DNA from: Tenuifilum sp040752515
Lineage (GTDB): Bacteria; Bacteroidota; Bacteroidia; Bacteroidales; Tenuifilaceae
Length of the DNA: 64,000 nt
Direction: 5' to 3'
Assembly (NCBI GenBank): GCA_040752515.1
Contig: JBFMGQ010000014.1
Span: 1 to 64,000 of the forward strand
Shown here: positions 16,993 to 26,637 of the stretch, piece after piece
Position numbering within the stretch: position 1 is the first letter of the stretch
Layout: each line of letters starts with the position of its first letter
Made by a program: the position numbers and the translations under genes
Notes under the pieces: model-generated
Told to the model about the DNA's origin: nothing
The model's input: the letters and a program-made list of their open reading frames with translations, nothing else
Database searches by the model: none

Positions 16993-17867
16993 TAGTTAAT
17001 GTTCCTGTTGTTAGCCTTAAACAGAATATCCTTCTCCTCCTTAGTTAAACTATCGTAGCCGGAGCGAGCAATCTTATCGAGGATATCATCTATCTGCTTT
17101 TGTTTTTGGGCTTTACGGTAGTTATAGTCGTAATCGGCATTATTACTGCGATAGGCCACCTTCATTCGGTTTCGTTTGGTAAACCTAATACCTGTTAAGG
17201 TATAAAATGGTTTAGCCAAATCGGTGCCCCTACGGAGCATAACCACGTAGAGGAACCCAAACAGGGCACCACCAAGGTGTGCGATATGCCCACCGGCATT
17301 GGAAACCGGAATGCTAATAATATCGATAACTACAGTGGCAAGGGCAAGGTATTTAAGCCTAACGGCTCCAAGGAAAAGCAGGTAAACCGTAAAATTGGGT
17401 TGCAGGGTTGATACCGCAATAACCACAGCCAATACCGAAGCCGATGCACCTAAAGCTAACGAAAGTTCAGCATAACCCTTAAAGGGTGGCAGTAGGTTAA
17501 AGGCTAAAATGTATAGCAAAGCCCCGCTAATACCACCAAGCAGGTAAACCCATGTAAGTTGACGCTGGGCAAAGAATTGCAAAAAAAGTTGTCCGAACCA
17601 GTAAAGCCAAAGCAGGTTAAAGAGTATATGTAGAAAATCCTCGTGGTAAAACATGTAGGTTACAATAGTCCAAGGGCGAACCATAAGGGAGTGAAGGTCG
17701 GCCGGAACGGCCAAAATACTGGTTATCCAGCCCGACTGGCTTCCAGCCATAAAAAGGAACACCCTTAGCAGCGCAAAAAACAAAAAAACTCCAAGGTTGA
17801 TATAGATAAGTCGGGTAAGGTTGCTACCCAACCGAAACGAACTTTTTATCTCATCCCAAATCGACAT
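16992..17867 (-). CDS. Rhomboid family intramembrane serine protease (second copy)
   Basis: Six or more membrane segments carry the rhomboid dyad: Ser142 in LGASASV and His197 in HIAHLGG, with the HxxxN-type motif in HILFNLLWLYWFG. The active-site motif is GASA rather than the usual GASG. A basic cytoplasmic tail follows, ending in a charged segment (ILDKIARSG, KEEKDILF) as in many Bacteroidota rhomboids. At 291 aa it is a complete protein. It lies 84 nt after another rhomboid gene and overlaps the EEP gene. The substrates of both are unknown. Confidence 0.9.
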   Translation of the reverse strand: MSIWDEIKSSFRLGSNLTRLIYINLGVFLFFALLRVFLFMAGSQSGWITSILAVPADLHSLMVRPWTIVTYMFYHEDFLHILFNLLWLYWFGQLFLQFFAQRQLTWVYLLGGISGALLYILAFNLLPPFKGYAELSLALGASASVLAVVIAVSTLQPNFTVYLLFLGAVRLKYLALATVVIDIISIPVSNAGGHIAHLGGALFGFLYVVMLRRGTDLAKPFYTLTGIRFTKRNRMKVAYRSNNADYDYNYRKAQKQKQIDDILDKIARSGYDSLTKEEKDILFKANNRNIN

Positions 17868-17951
17868 AGTATATCAATGTTTTACTGTTCGAATTAGTAA
17901 ATACTAAAAAGGTTTAAGTAAAGTTAAGCGAAATAGGGCTAAATATCAACA

Positions 17952-18776
17952 CTAATAAAACACATCGGTACGCCTTTGCCAAATCTTAATAAGTATAAAG
18001 CCAAAAATCATACCGCCAAGGTGAGCAAAGTGGGCTATGCTGCTGCCAGGCTGAGTTAAGCCAAGGTATAGCTCCAATCCACCGTAAATAATCACCATCC
18101 ACTTGGCCTTAATGGGTATGGGAGGGAAAAGCAGCATCAGGATTGTGTTTGGGAACAGCACGCCAAAGGCAAGCAGAACACCATAAACGGCTCCCGATGC
18201 ACCAACAGTGGGAATGCCTTGCTGTAAGCTAATTAGCTGGCGGGTGTACTCAGCAGCTTGCTCGGCATAAATGGGATTATTGGGGAAAAGGTACCACTTA
18301 TCGAGGAACTGAGAGTAAACCTGGTCGTAGTATTCAGGAAAATGACGGGTAACAAAAGCAGCAAACACATCGGGCGATGGGGTATTTAGCATGGCCGCAG
18401 CATCGGTTTGTATTGCATGTATATGCAAATAGTTCACCAAAAGATGTATGGTTACAGCCCCTAAACCGGTTACCATATAGTAGATAAAAAACCTACGGCT
18501 ACCCCAAACCTGTTCCAGTATGCGCCCGAACATCCATAGGGCAAACATGTTGAAGAAAAGATGGAACAACCCACCATGCATGAACATGTGCGTTACAATT
18601 TGGTAAGGCCTAAAATTGGGTGAACCCGGTGGATAAACACCAAGTATTTGGTTTAAGTCAATACCAAAGGTGCTTGCCATCACCCATGTGATTACGAGCA
18701 TCACCACGTTTATCATTATCAGGTTCATCACCACGGGTGGTGTGGAGTTGAAAAGGTTTCTGTTTCCGAATATCAT
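17952..18776 (-). CDS. Rhomboid family intramembrane serine protease (first copy)
   Basis: The catalytic pair is Ser194 in VGASGAVYG and His252 in AHFAHLGG. FHLFFNMFALWMFG supplies the conserved His/Asn oxyanion region. A soluble insertion of about 70 residues (about 115-185) sits between membrane helices before the GASG helix, which is much longer than the loop of minimal rhomboids. The protein is 274 aa and follows mutL by 53 nt. Tandem rhomboid genes behind mutL are a recurring arrangement in Bacteroidota. Confidence 0.92.
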   Translation of the reverse strand: MIFGNRNLFNSTPPVVMNLIMINVVMLVITWVMASTFGIDLNQILGVYPPGSPNFRPYQIVTHMFMHGGLFHLFFNMFALWMFGRILEQVWGSRRFFIYYMVTGLGAVTIHLLVNYLHIHAIQTDAAAMLNTPSPDVFAAFVTRHFPEYYDQVYSQFLDKWYLFPNNPIYAEQAAEYTRQLISLQQGIPTVGASGAVYGVLLAFGVLFPNTILMLLFPPIPIKAKWMVIIYGGLELYLGLTQPGSSIAHFAHLGGMIFGFILIKIWQRRTDVFY

Positions 18777-18829
18777 CCTAATAGAGTTATAAATTCATTT
18801 AACATTAGTTTCCGAAAAAGGTTTAGGGT

Positions 18830-20662
18830 TTACTTAAACCGATTTTCAAATTCATCGAGTTCAAGTATAACGATAATCTTTTTACCGTCGGCAGTTAGGT
18901 TTGGCTCGTGGCAAGCAAAAAGCTTATCGACAATCTCCTGCATCTCGAACTGGCTAAGCTGTTTACCATAGCCAATAGCCGAAGCCTTAGCCATGGTTAA
19001 TGCTATGCGGTGCTTAGCATCATCGAAAGGCAGGGCTTGGTTTTCGTGCATAATGGCCAACAGGTTCTCGACCAGCTTAGCGGGGTCGGTGATGGACGAG
19101 CTAACAGGCATACTATTCACGCTGATGGTGTTGTGGTTAAGGTTGCTGATGTCCATACCCAAACGCGATAGCTCATCGGCATTGCTCATAAGCAGCTCAT
19201 AATCGGCAGGGAGCAGTTCAATGGCCTGAGGGAAAAGCTCACGCTGTTTCAGGTTGATATCGGCCTGCATGCCGTTTATGTACTGCTCATAAAGTATGCG
19301 CTCGTGGGCACGTTTTTGGTCAATAACCATAAGTCCGGACTTAACGGTAGTAAGGATGTACTTCCCCTTAAACTGGTAGAAACGGTTGGTATTCTCGGGA
19401 GCCTTACTCATCATTCCCTCCGACTCAAAGGTTTCGATTCGGGTTTGAATGGGGTTTGATTCCTGCGGCAAATCGGTAAACAGCTGCTCCCACCCGGTAA
19501 CCGACTCACGATGCCTATCGGCGCTGTGTGGCTTATGCACGCTTCTGGGCTGTTCATCAAAAGGGTTGTAGGTAGGGTCAACATCAATACCCGGAAAAGT
19601 AACCGGCGCATTTTTGGGCAGGTAGGGGATATCGAAACCCGGTGCCGAATCGAAATCGATTGGTGGCACTACGGAAAATTTACCTAACGATTCGCGAACG
19701 GCAGCATGCAAAATCTGCCATATCATTCGCTCATCCTCAAACTTTATTTCGGTTTTAGTGGGGTGAATATTTACATCAATGGACTTTGGGTCGATATCGA
19801 AGTAGATGAAATATGAAGGGTAAGTATCTGCGGCCAGCAAACGGTTATAGGCATTCATGATGGCTTTATGCAGAAAGGGATTTTTCATGAACCGACCGTT
19901 CACAAAGAAAAACTGTTCGCCGGCATTCTTCTTTGCCCCCTCGGGTTTACCAATATACCCGCCAATTTTTACAATGGATGTTTGTGTTGCACAATCCACA
20001 AGGTATTGATTGATGGCTTTGCCAAACAATCCAATTATTCGTTGTTTCAAACCTGATGCTGGCAAACGGTATAGCTCGGAACCGTTGTGGCTTAGGCTAA
20101 AATTAACCTCGGGGTATGCCAGGGCAACCCGCTGAAATTCGGTGATGATATGTTTTAGCTCAACAGAATCACTTTTAAGAAACTTACGCCTTGCAGGCAC
20201 GTTGAAAAAAAGATTTTTAACGGCTATTTGCGTGCCAGCAGGGCAAGCCACTGGATGCTGGCTAATCAGTTCGGAGGCTGAAATGTTAACCTCCGTTCCC
20301 ACCTCATCGACAGCCCTTCGGGTACGGAGTTCAACCTCAGCAACGGCAGCAATGGAAGCCAGTGCCTCGCCCCGGAAACCCATGGTTCGTATGTTGAACA
20401 AATCGGCAGCCTCGCGAATTTTAGATGTGGCATGGCGTTCAAAGCAAAGCCTTGCATCGGTTTCGCTCATCCCCACACCATCGTCAATAACCTGAATTAG
20501 GCCTTTCCCGCCCTCTTTTACTATCAGATTGATATTGCGAGCGCCAGCATCGATGGAGTTCTCCAAAAGTTCCTTAACCACCGAGGCTGGTCGCTGAACC
20601 ACCTCACCGGCAGCAATCTGATTGGCAATGGAATCGGGTAACAGTTGAATCACGTCGGCCAT
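18830..20662 (-). CDS. mutL: DNA mismatch repair protein MutL
   Basis: MutL couples MutS mismatch recognition to strand incision. I chose ATG at 20662 (610 aa), one base after the stop of the upstream small gene; the frame continues to 20680 but adds only six residues. The GHKL ATPase motifs are intact: IAAGEV, ELLENSIDAGA, DDGVGM and MGFRGEALASI. A linker (about 340-430) leads to the C-terminal dimerisation and endonuclease domain. There the metal motif DQHA(x)2E(x)4E appears as DQKRAHERILYE at about 448-459, keeping both Glu but with Lys for His. ACHEPN near the C-terminus is the second metal-site region. Confidence 0.95.
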   Translation of the reverse strand: MADVIQLLPDSIANQIAAGEVVQRPASVVKELLENSIDAGARNINLIVKEGGKGLIQVIDDGVGMSETDARLCFERHATSKIREAADLFNIRTMGFRGEALASIAAVAEVELRTRRAVDEVGTEVNISASELISQHPVACPAGTQIAVKNLFFNVPARRKFLKSDSVELKHIITEFQRVALAYPEVNFSLSHNGSELYRLPASGLKQRIIGLFGKAINQYLVDCATQTSIVKIGGYIGKPEGAKKNAGEQFFFVNGRFMKNPFLHKAIMNAYNRLLAADTYPSYFIYFDIDPKSIDVNIHPTKTEIKFEDERMIWQILHAAVRESLGKFSVVPPIDFDSAPGFDIPYLPKNAPVTFPGIDVDPTYNPFDEQPRSVHKPHSADRHRESVTGWEQLFTDLPQESNPIQTRIETFESEGMMSKAPENTNRFYQFKGKYILTTVKSGLMVIDQKRAHERILYEQYINGMQADINLKQRELFPQAIELLPADYELLMSNADELSRLGMDISNLNHNTISVNSMPVSSSITDPAKLVENLLAIMHENQALPFDDAKHRIALTMAKASAIGYGKQLSQFEMQEIVDKLFACHEPNLTADGKKIIVILELDEFENRFK

Positions 20663-20663
20663 A

Positions 20664-20942
20664 CTACCGATAGAATACAAAGTAACTGATTAGCAAAAGA
20701 ATGATAATAATGATTATCAACCTGATGTTCGACTGTCTGCGTGATGAATACGTATGCTTACGGGCATTACGGAATTGGCCACGGATGGTTGGCACAAAGG
20801 GTTTATCCTTATCGTTTAAACCCAAATCCTTGCGAATTCGTTCTTCACGAACACGCATCTCCTCCTTCTGCTCATTGTAGTATATAGGTTTATAGCGAAA
20901 CCCCTTGGGTTTTGGAGTGCTAAAAAACTTAAATCCTGCCAT
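20664..20942 (-). CDS. Small tail-anchored membrane protein, 92 aa
   Basis: The N-terminal two thirds are highly charged and basic (KEEMRVREERIRKDLG). The last about 20 residues are a hydrophobic helix rich in Ile and Leu (LIIIIIILLLISYFVFY), so the protein is probably tail-anchored with its N-terminus in the cytoplasm. It heads the mutL-rhomboid-rhomboid-EEP operon: strong ribosome-binding site AAGGAG, consensus promoter at 20967-20996. I recognise it only as a small protein of the type found before mutL in this phylum; the function is unknown. Confidence 0.8.
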   Translation of the reverse strand: MAGFKFFSTPKPKGFRYKPIYYNEQKEEMRVREERIRKDLGLNDKDKPFVPTIRGQFRNARKHTYSSRRQSNIRLIIIIIILLLISYFVFYR

Positions 20943-20966
20943 TGGTTATATCTCCTTTTAACATTA

Positions 20967-20996
20967 CAAAGTTAGCCAATTATCAACATACTTCAA
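20967..20996 (-). promoter_or_regulatory. Promoter of the mutL operon
   Basis: On the minus strand TTG (20996-20994), a 19-nt spacer and TAACTTTG (20974-20967) match the Bacteroidota consensus exactly. The start codon of the first gene lies 25 nt downstream. Confidence 0.75.
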
Positions 20997-21115
20997 TTTT
21001 TTATCAACTCAACCCTTGACTTTTAAGCAAATATCGTAAATTACAATGCTTTATCACTTATACCTAAAACATAAAATTGATTAAAAAACGTTATAGTTTC
21101 AATAAATTAAGTGTG

Positions 21116-21778
21116 ATGAGGATGAAATTGAAAATTGAGCTAAAAACAAGTTTCTGTGCAGTGATTATAGCAGCAATGTATATGGGTTGCACAAAGAACA
21201 TCGAGCCCCTGCCCGATACGGTTAGTTTATCCCCATCAATCTCCTTACCGATTGGTGAAGGTGATTTTAATCTATCCAAATCGCTGGAAACGCTTGGTGT
21301 CCCCAACATAAACTTAACCGAAAATGTACCCGACTGGGCTAAGCACACATACGTTTACATACAGGACACCTTTGCTATCAACCTGACAGAGGTTTACAAA
21401 CAATCGGACATAATCAGCTACGTCATGATAAGGGTAAACGTGTGGAATGAATTTCCGCTTAAGGGCGATGCCCAAATTTGGATACTTGATGGTGCTCAAA
21501 ACAAAATAGATTCGCTATTCGCGCAACCTGCCACCGTTCCGGCTGCGGAGGTTTACTCCAACGGGAGTGTAGTTGGAACCAAGTTTGAATCGTATAAAGT
21601 GGAACTTGACAAGAACCGAATTGACCTATGGCAAACTGCGCAAAATGCAGTGGTAAAGGCAGGGCTATTGGTAACCGAAGAGGGGATTACGGAACAGAAT
21701 GTCCAATATTTTGACCAGTATAAATTAAGGGTGCAGATGGCAGCCCGTGTCGATTTCAATATTAACAAAAACAAATAG
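21116..21778 (+). CDS. Hypothetical lipoprotein paired with DUF5723 protein
   Basis: I chose ATG at 21116 (220 aa), which leaves a compact lipoprotein signal ending in MYMGC; the frame extends upstream to a TTG at 21077. The mature part is a mixed beta protein of about 195 aa with no motif I recognise. The stop is followed after three bases by the start of the DUF5723 gene, so the pair is co-transcribed and probably works together at the outer membrane. Confidence 0.78.
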   Translation: MRMKLKIELKTSFCAVIIAAMYMGCTKNIEPLPDTVSLSPSISLPIGEGDFNLSKSLETLGVPNINLTENVPDWAKHTYVYIQDTFAINLTEVYKQSDIISYVMIRVNVWNEFPLKGDAQIWILDGAQNKIDSLFAQPATVPAAEVYSNGSVVGTKFESYKVELDKNRIDLWQTAQNAVVKAGLLVTEEGITEQNVQYFDQYKLRVQMAARVDFNINKNK

Positions 21779-21781
21779 ACC

Positions 21782-23212
21782 ATGCGTTTGCGATTTATAA
21801 TCCTTACCACACTTACAGTAGCATGGGCATCGGCATGGACACAGCAAAGCAATTCGCTTTTCTTCATGCACCGAATTCCTCAGTCGAACCTGATTAACCC
21901 CGCCATTCAAATTGATTGCCCGATATATGTGGGAGTACCTTTCCTGTCGTCGTTGCATTTGAACCTGAACTCCACGGGGTTTGCCTACAACGATATTGCA
22001 GGCGGAACGGGAACTATAAACTTCCCAGCTTTGGTTTCACAGATGCATAGCTGGGACTACCTTTCCGAGGAATTACACTACACACCCGTTTCGTTCGGTT
22101 TCATGTACGATAACGACCAGTATTTTAACTTTGCTTGGACTGAGAGGGTTGAAAGTAAACTTTTTGTTTCAAAGCGATTGATGTCGCTTTTTGCCAACGG
22201 GAACAGCCAGTACGTGGGTAATGGACTAATCACCTCAAATCCTGGTTTAAATAGCTTTTACTACAGGGAATTTGCGTTTGGTTACTCCACCAGGCTTCAA
22301 ACCGACATGCTAGTTGGGGTGCATGCCAAAATACTTTTTGGCCTTGCAGGCCTTTACACAAAAAGGAATTCTGTTGATATTGAGATTGATGCTCTAACCC
22401 ACAACATCGATGCTCGATGGAGCCCTCAGGTAAATGTGGCCTATCCCTTAGGGGTAACCACCGATGCAGCTGGTAATGTTACGGGGGTTTCAGCAGGGGC
22501 ATTTAGCCCTTTGCCATTCTTTCTTAACTTTAGTAACCCAGGGCTTGCATTCGATTTGGGCTTTGTGAAGCCCAACGACCCCATCACATGGAGTGGCAGC
22601 ATTTTAGACCTTGGCTTTATATGGTGGCTTAAAAGCACATCGCGTTTTACCAACGATGGCCATTTTGTTTATAGGGGTGCCACTCCAGCCGATTTAGCCA
22701 ATCCCGATGCCTACATCGATATGCTTGCCGATTCCATTAATAATCAAATCCAGTTCCGGTACTCCTCCAGCAGTTTTATGTCGTTTTTAAACCCCAAAGC
22801 CTACTTAGGAGGCACCTATGCATTTACCCCGCAGCTACTTGCCGGTGCGCATTTACGAACCGAATGGTATCCCGGACGACCTGTTGTTGGGTTAACCCTT
22901 TCGGCCATAGCCATGGCCAAGAAAGGTTCCTCGGTATCGTTAACCTACTCTGTGATGAACGGTTCCTTTACCAATGTTGGAGCCGCCTTTAATCTTGGTG
23001 GCGAGAGTTTCCAGTTTTACCTGCTCACCGATAACCTGCTTGCCCCATTCTACCCGGAAAGGGTACGAAATGCGAACCTGAGGTTTGGATTTAACCTATT
23101 CTGGGGCTGTAAGCAAAAAAAGAAAAAGTTGAGTATTCCAGCATCAAGCGGTGGCGGTTGCTTCTGGACATGGGGCTTAGACGAAAAGCGGAAACAGCAT
23201 GGGGTGAAGTAG
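21782..23212 (+). CDS. DUF5723-type outer-membrane beta-barrel protein
   Basis: After a signal peptide (about 1-20, AWTQ) the sequence shows HRIPQSNLINPAIQ, the typical start of DUF5723 and PorV/PorQ-like barrels of Bacteroidota. Alternating beta strands rich in Gly, Asn and aromatic residues run to the end. A short basic stretch (CKQKKKK) and a Gly/Cys/Trp-rich tail are unusual for a barrel C-terminus. Length is 476 aa. Its job is unknown; such barrels are often linked to gliding or secretion, but no T9SS gene is adjacent. Confidence 0.8.
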   Translation: MRLRFIILTTLTVAWASAWTQQSNSLFFMHRIPQSNLINPAIQIDCPIYVGVPFLSSLHLNLNSTGFAYNDIAGGTGTINFPALVSQMHSWDYLSEELHYTPVSFGFMYDNDQYFNFAWTERVESKLFVSKRLMSLFANGNSQYVGNGLITSNPGLNSFYYREFAFGYSTRLQTDMLVGVHAKILFGLAGLYTKRNSVDIEIDALTHNIDARWSPQVNVAYPLGVTTDAAGNVTGVSAGAFSPLPFFLNFSNPGLAFDLGFVKPNDPITWSGSILDLGFIWWLKSTSRFTNDGHFVYRGATPADLANPDAYIDMLADSINNQIQFRYSSSSFMSFLNPKAYLGGTYAFTPQLLAGAHLRTEWYPGRPVVGLTLSAIAMAKKGSSVSLTYSVMNGSFTNVGAAFNLGGESFQFYLLTDNLLAPFYPERVRNANLRFGFNLFWGCKQKKKKLSIPASSGGGCFWTWGLDEKRKQHGVK

Positions 23213-23283
23213 ATATCAGTAGGTAAACTCTTACCCCAACCATGATGCTATAAAACCCTAAAATAACTAAAGGTAACATTATT

Positions 23284-26200
23284 TTAGAATATACAGCTCA
23301 GCTCAGGTTTTATGCCAATAATAAGCATATCGTCAACCTGCTCATGGTCACCCATCCAATCGTTTATAGCTTTTTCGATACTCTTTCGCTGTTGGTCGAT
23401 GGGTTTCATGTAGTTGCTCAGGAGTAGATGCCTAAACCTACGGTACTTAAACTTTTTGCCCTCTGGGCCTCCAAACTGATCGACAATACCATCGGTGAAC
23501 ATGTAAATGGTATCGTTTGGCTGAATGGGTATGTAGTAACTACTGAACTGGTTATGACCTAACTCGTTAGCCATCCCAACGGAGTACCTATCGCCACGGA
23601 TTTCCGTCAGTTTTCCTTCACGTACCAGGAAAAGATTCGAAAACGCCCCTGCAAACTGGAGCATGTTATACTCCTTGTCAATAACGCAGAACGACACATC
23701 CATTCCATCCTTAACCTTAAATCCAGCATTCTCCACGTTGCTGGAAGCAAAAGTATTATGAATGGCTACGCTCAAGCGGTTCAGGATCTCGGCAGCATCG
23801 TCAACACCCTCAACATTGGTAATATTCCTTAAGAGCTCTATTCCGATAATTGACATGAAAGCCCCAGGAACACCGTGACCTGTACAATCGACCACAGCCA
23901 CAAAAGTTTTATTTCGGGTTTCGTTTACCCAGTAAAAATCGCCACTAACAATATCCTTGGGCTTAAATATCACAAACGATTCGGGAACCAACTCCTTAAA
24001 CTTCTCAACCGAAGGAAGCATTGACTCCTGAATGCGCTTGGCATAGTTAATACTATCGGTTATATTTTTATTCTTAAACGCTAATTCGTCCTTTTGGAGC
24101 TTAAGCTCCTCGAGCACAGCCTCGCGCTCATGAAGCAATCGATTAATTTCATGGAGATGCTTATTTCTGCGAATAGCCCAAACCATAAAGAAAATAACCA
24201 CTAAAATTGCATAACCCCATCTAGCTATTCTAGACCTCCACCAAGGTGCAATAACTTTAATTTTTATTGCTTTATACTCGGTTGTCCAAACCTGATCGCT
24301 GTTAGAGCCCATGATTTTAAGTTCGTATTCACCCTCGGGCAGGTTTGAGAAAGTGATCTTGTTATTATTTCCTAGCTCAACCCAGCGATTATCGAATCCT
24401 TCCAGCTGATAGCGGTACGAATTTTTTTCGGGATGAATAAAATCAAGAGCAGCAATGGTAAAAGTAAGGTTACTGAAGTTATCGGGTACCTTTAAATTTT
24501 TAAGCTGATAGGGGATTATCTCCTTCAATCCCGTCTTGCTGTATATCTGAATACGAGTTATACATACATTGGGAACAACCTTGTTTATCGGAATTGAATC
24601 GGGATGAAATGTGTTAACCCCGGCAATACTACCAAAATACATCCATCCCTTGCTATTCTTAAATGATGCATTAATATTCAGCTCGTTACTAAACAAACCA
24701 TCAGCGTTATTGTAAACCCTTATTAAGTTCGATAATGGATTGAATAGAACAAGTCCCTTGTTTGTGCTAATCCACAAACGTCCACGTTCATCCTCCTGAA
24801 TATCGTTTATAAGCCTAATTTTTACATCGGGTAAAATAACCGAATGCAGTTCATTCTTTCCTTTAGGATTGATCCAGAATAAGCCGCTTGTGGTACCAAC
24901 CCATACTGTTTCGTTTTTGGCAATGTAAAGGCAAAGAACTTCGAATGGCAAGTTAGCTTTATTGCCATTGAAAGTATAATTATCAACCTTTTTCAAATCG
25001 TTTGAAATTCGGCAAAGCCCCGATACTGTGGCAACCCAAATATTATCATTTTTGTCTGCAACCACATCAAAAATCTCGTTGCCGGGCAACGAGAGTGAAT
25101 CGCTCCTCCTGGAGTAAAAGCTAATAAGGCTACGGCCTTTTAGACAGTGCAACCCCTGGCGTGTAGCCAACCAAACTCTACCCTGTGAATCTTCAGTAAT
25201 AGAGTAAACCCTGTTATTTTTAAAAATATCGCCTACATAAACACTGTTGCTCTCAAAGAAATCGACAAAACTCCTTAAATTAGGCCGATACTCATAAACT
25301 CCGCTTCGGGTTCCAACTAATACCCTGCCGTTTCGGGTTTGATAAATAGAATGTATAAAATCGTTAGCAATGTAATTGTTTCCACCTGACCAATAATGCT
25401 TGTTTTCGCCTGTTTTAGGGTTAAAAATATGCAACCCGCTACCCCAAGTTCCAATCCAAATGTACCCATCGCTACTCTCGATAATAGAGGCCACAATGTT
25501 ATTGGAAAATAAGTTTTTCCCGTTTTCGTCCTTACTATATCCCCCAATGCGCTGCTCAAATGGGTTTACCTTTACCAAGCCCGTTTGGGATCCAATCCAC
25601 AGTACCCCTGACCTGTCGCGAAGTACTGTTGATACATTTATAATTTCAATCGGTATATTGTTGCTGTATAGACTGTTGTACTTAACAAAAGTTCCATCGC
25701 TACGTAATTTACCCAATCCAAGCAAACTTCCGACCCAAAGCGAGGAGTCGCTATCGTACCCCAAAAACTGGATACCAGTTGTTAAGGACTTTATAGATGG
25801 ATTTATAACCGTAAGCGATAGTCTTTTAAACTTTTGTGTTCGGAAATCAAACTCGTTAATGCCCTTATCGGTTCCAACAAGTAATTTGCCACTTAAATCC
25901 TCCGTAATGGCATTAACCCTATTGCCCAAAATGGAGTTGGGATTCGAGGGATCCTCGGAGTACCTTTTAAAAACCAAGCGTTCCTTGTCAAACAAAAACA
26001 ATCCATCCTTAGTTCCCAGCCATAGACGTTCGCCGGAATCCTCAAAGATTGGTGAGATATCGGTGGCTTGAGGAAGGTTAAAGATGTCGTTGTAGTGATT
26101 GAATCGGGTGAAATCGTCGGTTATGGGATTATACAGGTGTAGGGCATCGATTGTTTTAACCCAAATTCTATTGCTCCTGTCGCGAAAAACATAGAGTATC

Positions 26201-26613
26201 ATGTTTGATGATAGCGACTTAGGGTTACTGGGCTCACTAAAGTAAACCTTTACCTTACCGGTTTTGCGGTTAAACCGGTTAAGACCAATGCGAGTAGCCA
26301 CCCAAAGGTCTCCATTAGTGCCCTCAACCATATGGTTTATGTAGTTATTTGAGAGCGAGAGGCTATCGTATGGGTTATTATTGAAAACTGTAAATTCGTA
26401 ACCATCGTAACGGCACAACCCATCCTGGGTACCAATCCAAAGATATCCCACTGAATCCTGGATTAGGGTATTAACAAACGATTGGGGCAAGCCATTATCG
26501 GAGCTAAAAAGGGTTACATTTACCCTTTGCGCATGGCCAATAACAGCTGCAGTTACAAACACTGCGGCAAGTTTTAATCGGCGTGATATTCTATGGATTC
26601 CTATTAGCTCCAT
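23284..26613 (-). CDS. Propeller sensor with Y_Y_Y domain and SpoIIE phosphatase
   Basis: This 1109-aa protein joins an extracytoplasmic sensor to a serine phosphatase. A signal or anchor segment (about 10-28) is followed by many Reg_prop repeats of the form (L/I)W(I/V)GT..GL (about 35-660), forming two seven-bladed propellers. Next come a Y_Y_Y beta domain (about 690-775), one membrane helix (about 790-810), a coiled coil (about 815-860) and a PP2C/SpoIIE domain (about 870-1105). Metal-binding acidic positions are in SGDFYW, VDCTGHG, FTDGIVD and QVDDMLI. It probably dephosphorylates an anti-sigma-antagonist-type protein, but no such partner is in the window. It could instead control another phosphoprotein. 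Confidence 0.9.
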   Translation of the reverse strand: MELIGIHRISRRLKLAAVFVTAAVIGHAQRVNVTLFSSDNGLPQSFVNTLIQDSVGYLWIGTQDGLCRYDGYEFTVFNNNPYDSLSLSNNYINHMVEGTNGDLWVATRIGLNRFNRKTGKVKVYFSEPSNPKSLSSNMILYVFRDRSNRIWVKTIDALHLYNPITDDFTRFNHYNDIFNLPQATDISPIFEDSGERLWLGTKDGLFLFDKERLVFKRYSEDPSNPNSILGNRVNAITEDLSGKLLVGTDKGINEFDFRTQKFKRLSLTVINPSIKSLTTGIQFLGYDSDSSLWVGSLLGLGKLRSDGTFVKYNSLYSNNIPIEIINVSTVLRDRSGVLWIGSQTGLVKVNPFEQRIGGYSKDENGKNLFSNNIVASIIESSDGYIWIGTWGSGLHIFNPKTGENKHYWSGGNNYIANDFIHSIYQTRNGRVLVGTRSGVYEYRPNLRSFVDFFESNSVYVGDIFKNNRVYSITEDSQGRVWLATRQGLHCLKGRSLISFYSRRSDSLSLPGNEIFDVVADKNDNIWVATVSGLCRISNDLKKVDNYTFNGNKANLPFEVLCLYIAKNETVWVGTTSGLFWINPKGKNELHSVILPDVKIRLINDIQEDERGRLWISTNKGLVLFNPLSNLIRVYNNADGLFSNELNINASFKNSKGWMYFGSIAGVNTFHPDSIPINKVVPNVCITRIQIYSKTGLKEIIPYQLKNLKVPDNFSNLTFTIAALDFIHPEKNSYRYQLEGFDNRWVELGNNNKITFSNLPEGEYELKIMGSNSDQVWTTEYKAIKIKVIAPWWRSRIARWGYAILVVIFFMVWAIRRNKHLHEINRLLHEREAVLEELKLQKDELAFKNKNITDSINYAKRIQESMLPSVEKFKELVPESFVIFKPKDIVSGDFYWVNETRNKTFVAVVDCTGHGVPGAFMSIIGIELLRNITNVEGVDDAAEILNRLSVAIHNTFASSNVENAGFKVKDGMDVSFCVIDKEYNMLQFAGAFSNLFLVREGKLTEIRGDRYSVGMANELGHNQFSSYYIPIQPNDTIYMFTDGIVDQFGGPEGKKFKYRRFRHLLLSNYMKPIDQQRKSIEKAINDWMGDHEQVDDMLIIGIKPELSCIF

Positions 26614-26637
26614 GTATTAGGCTAAGATACAAAAAAG

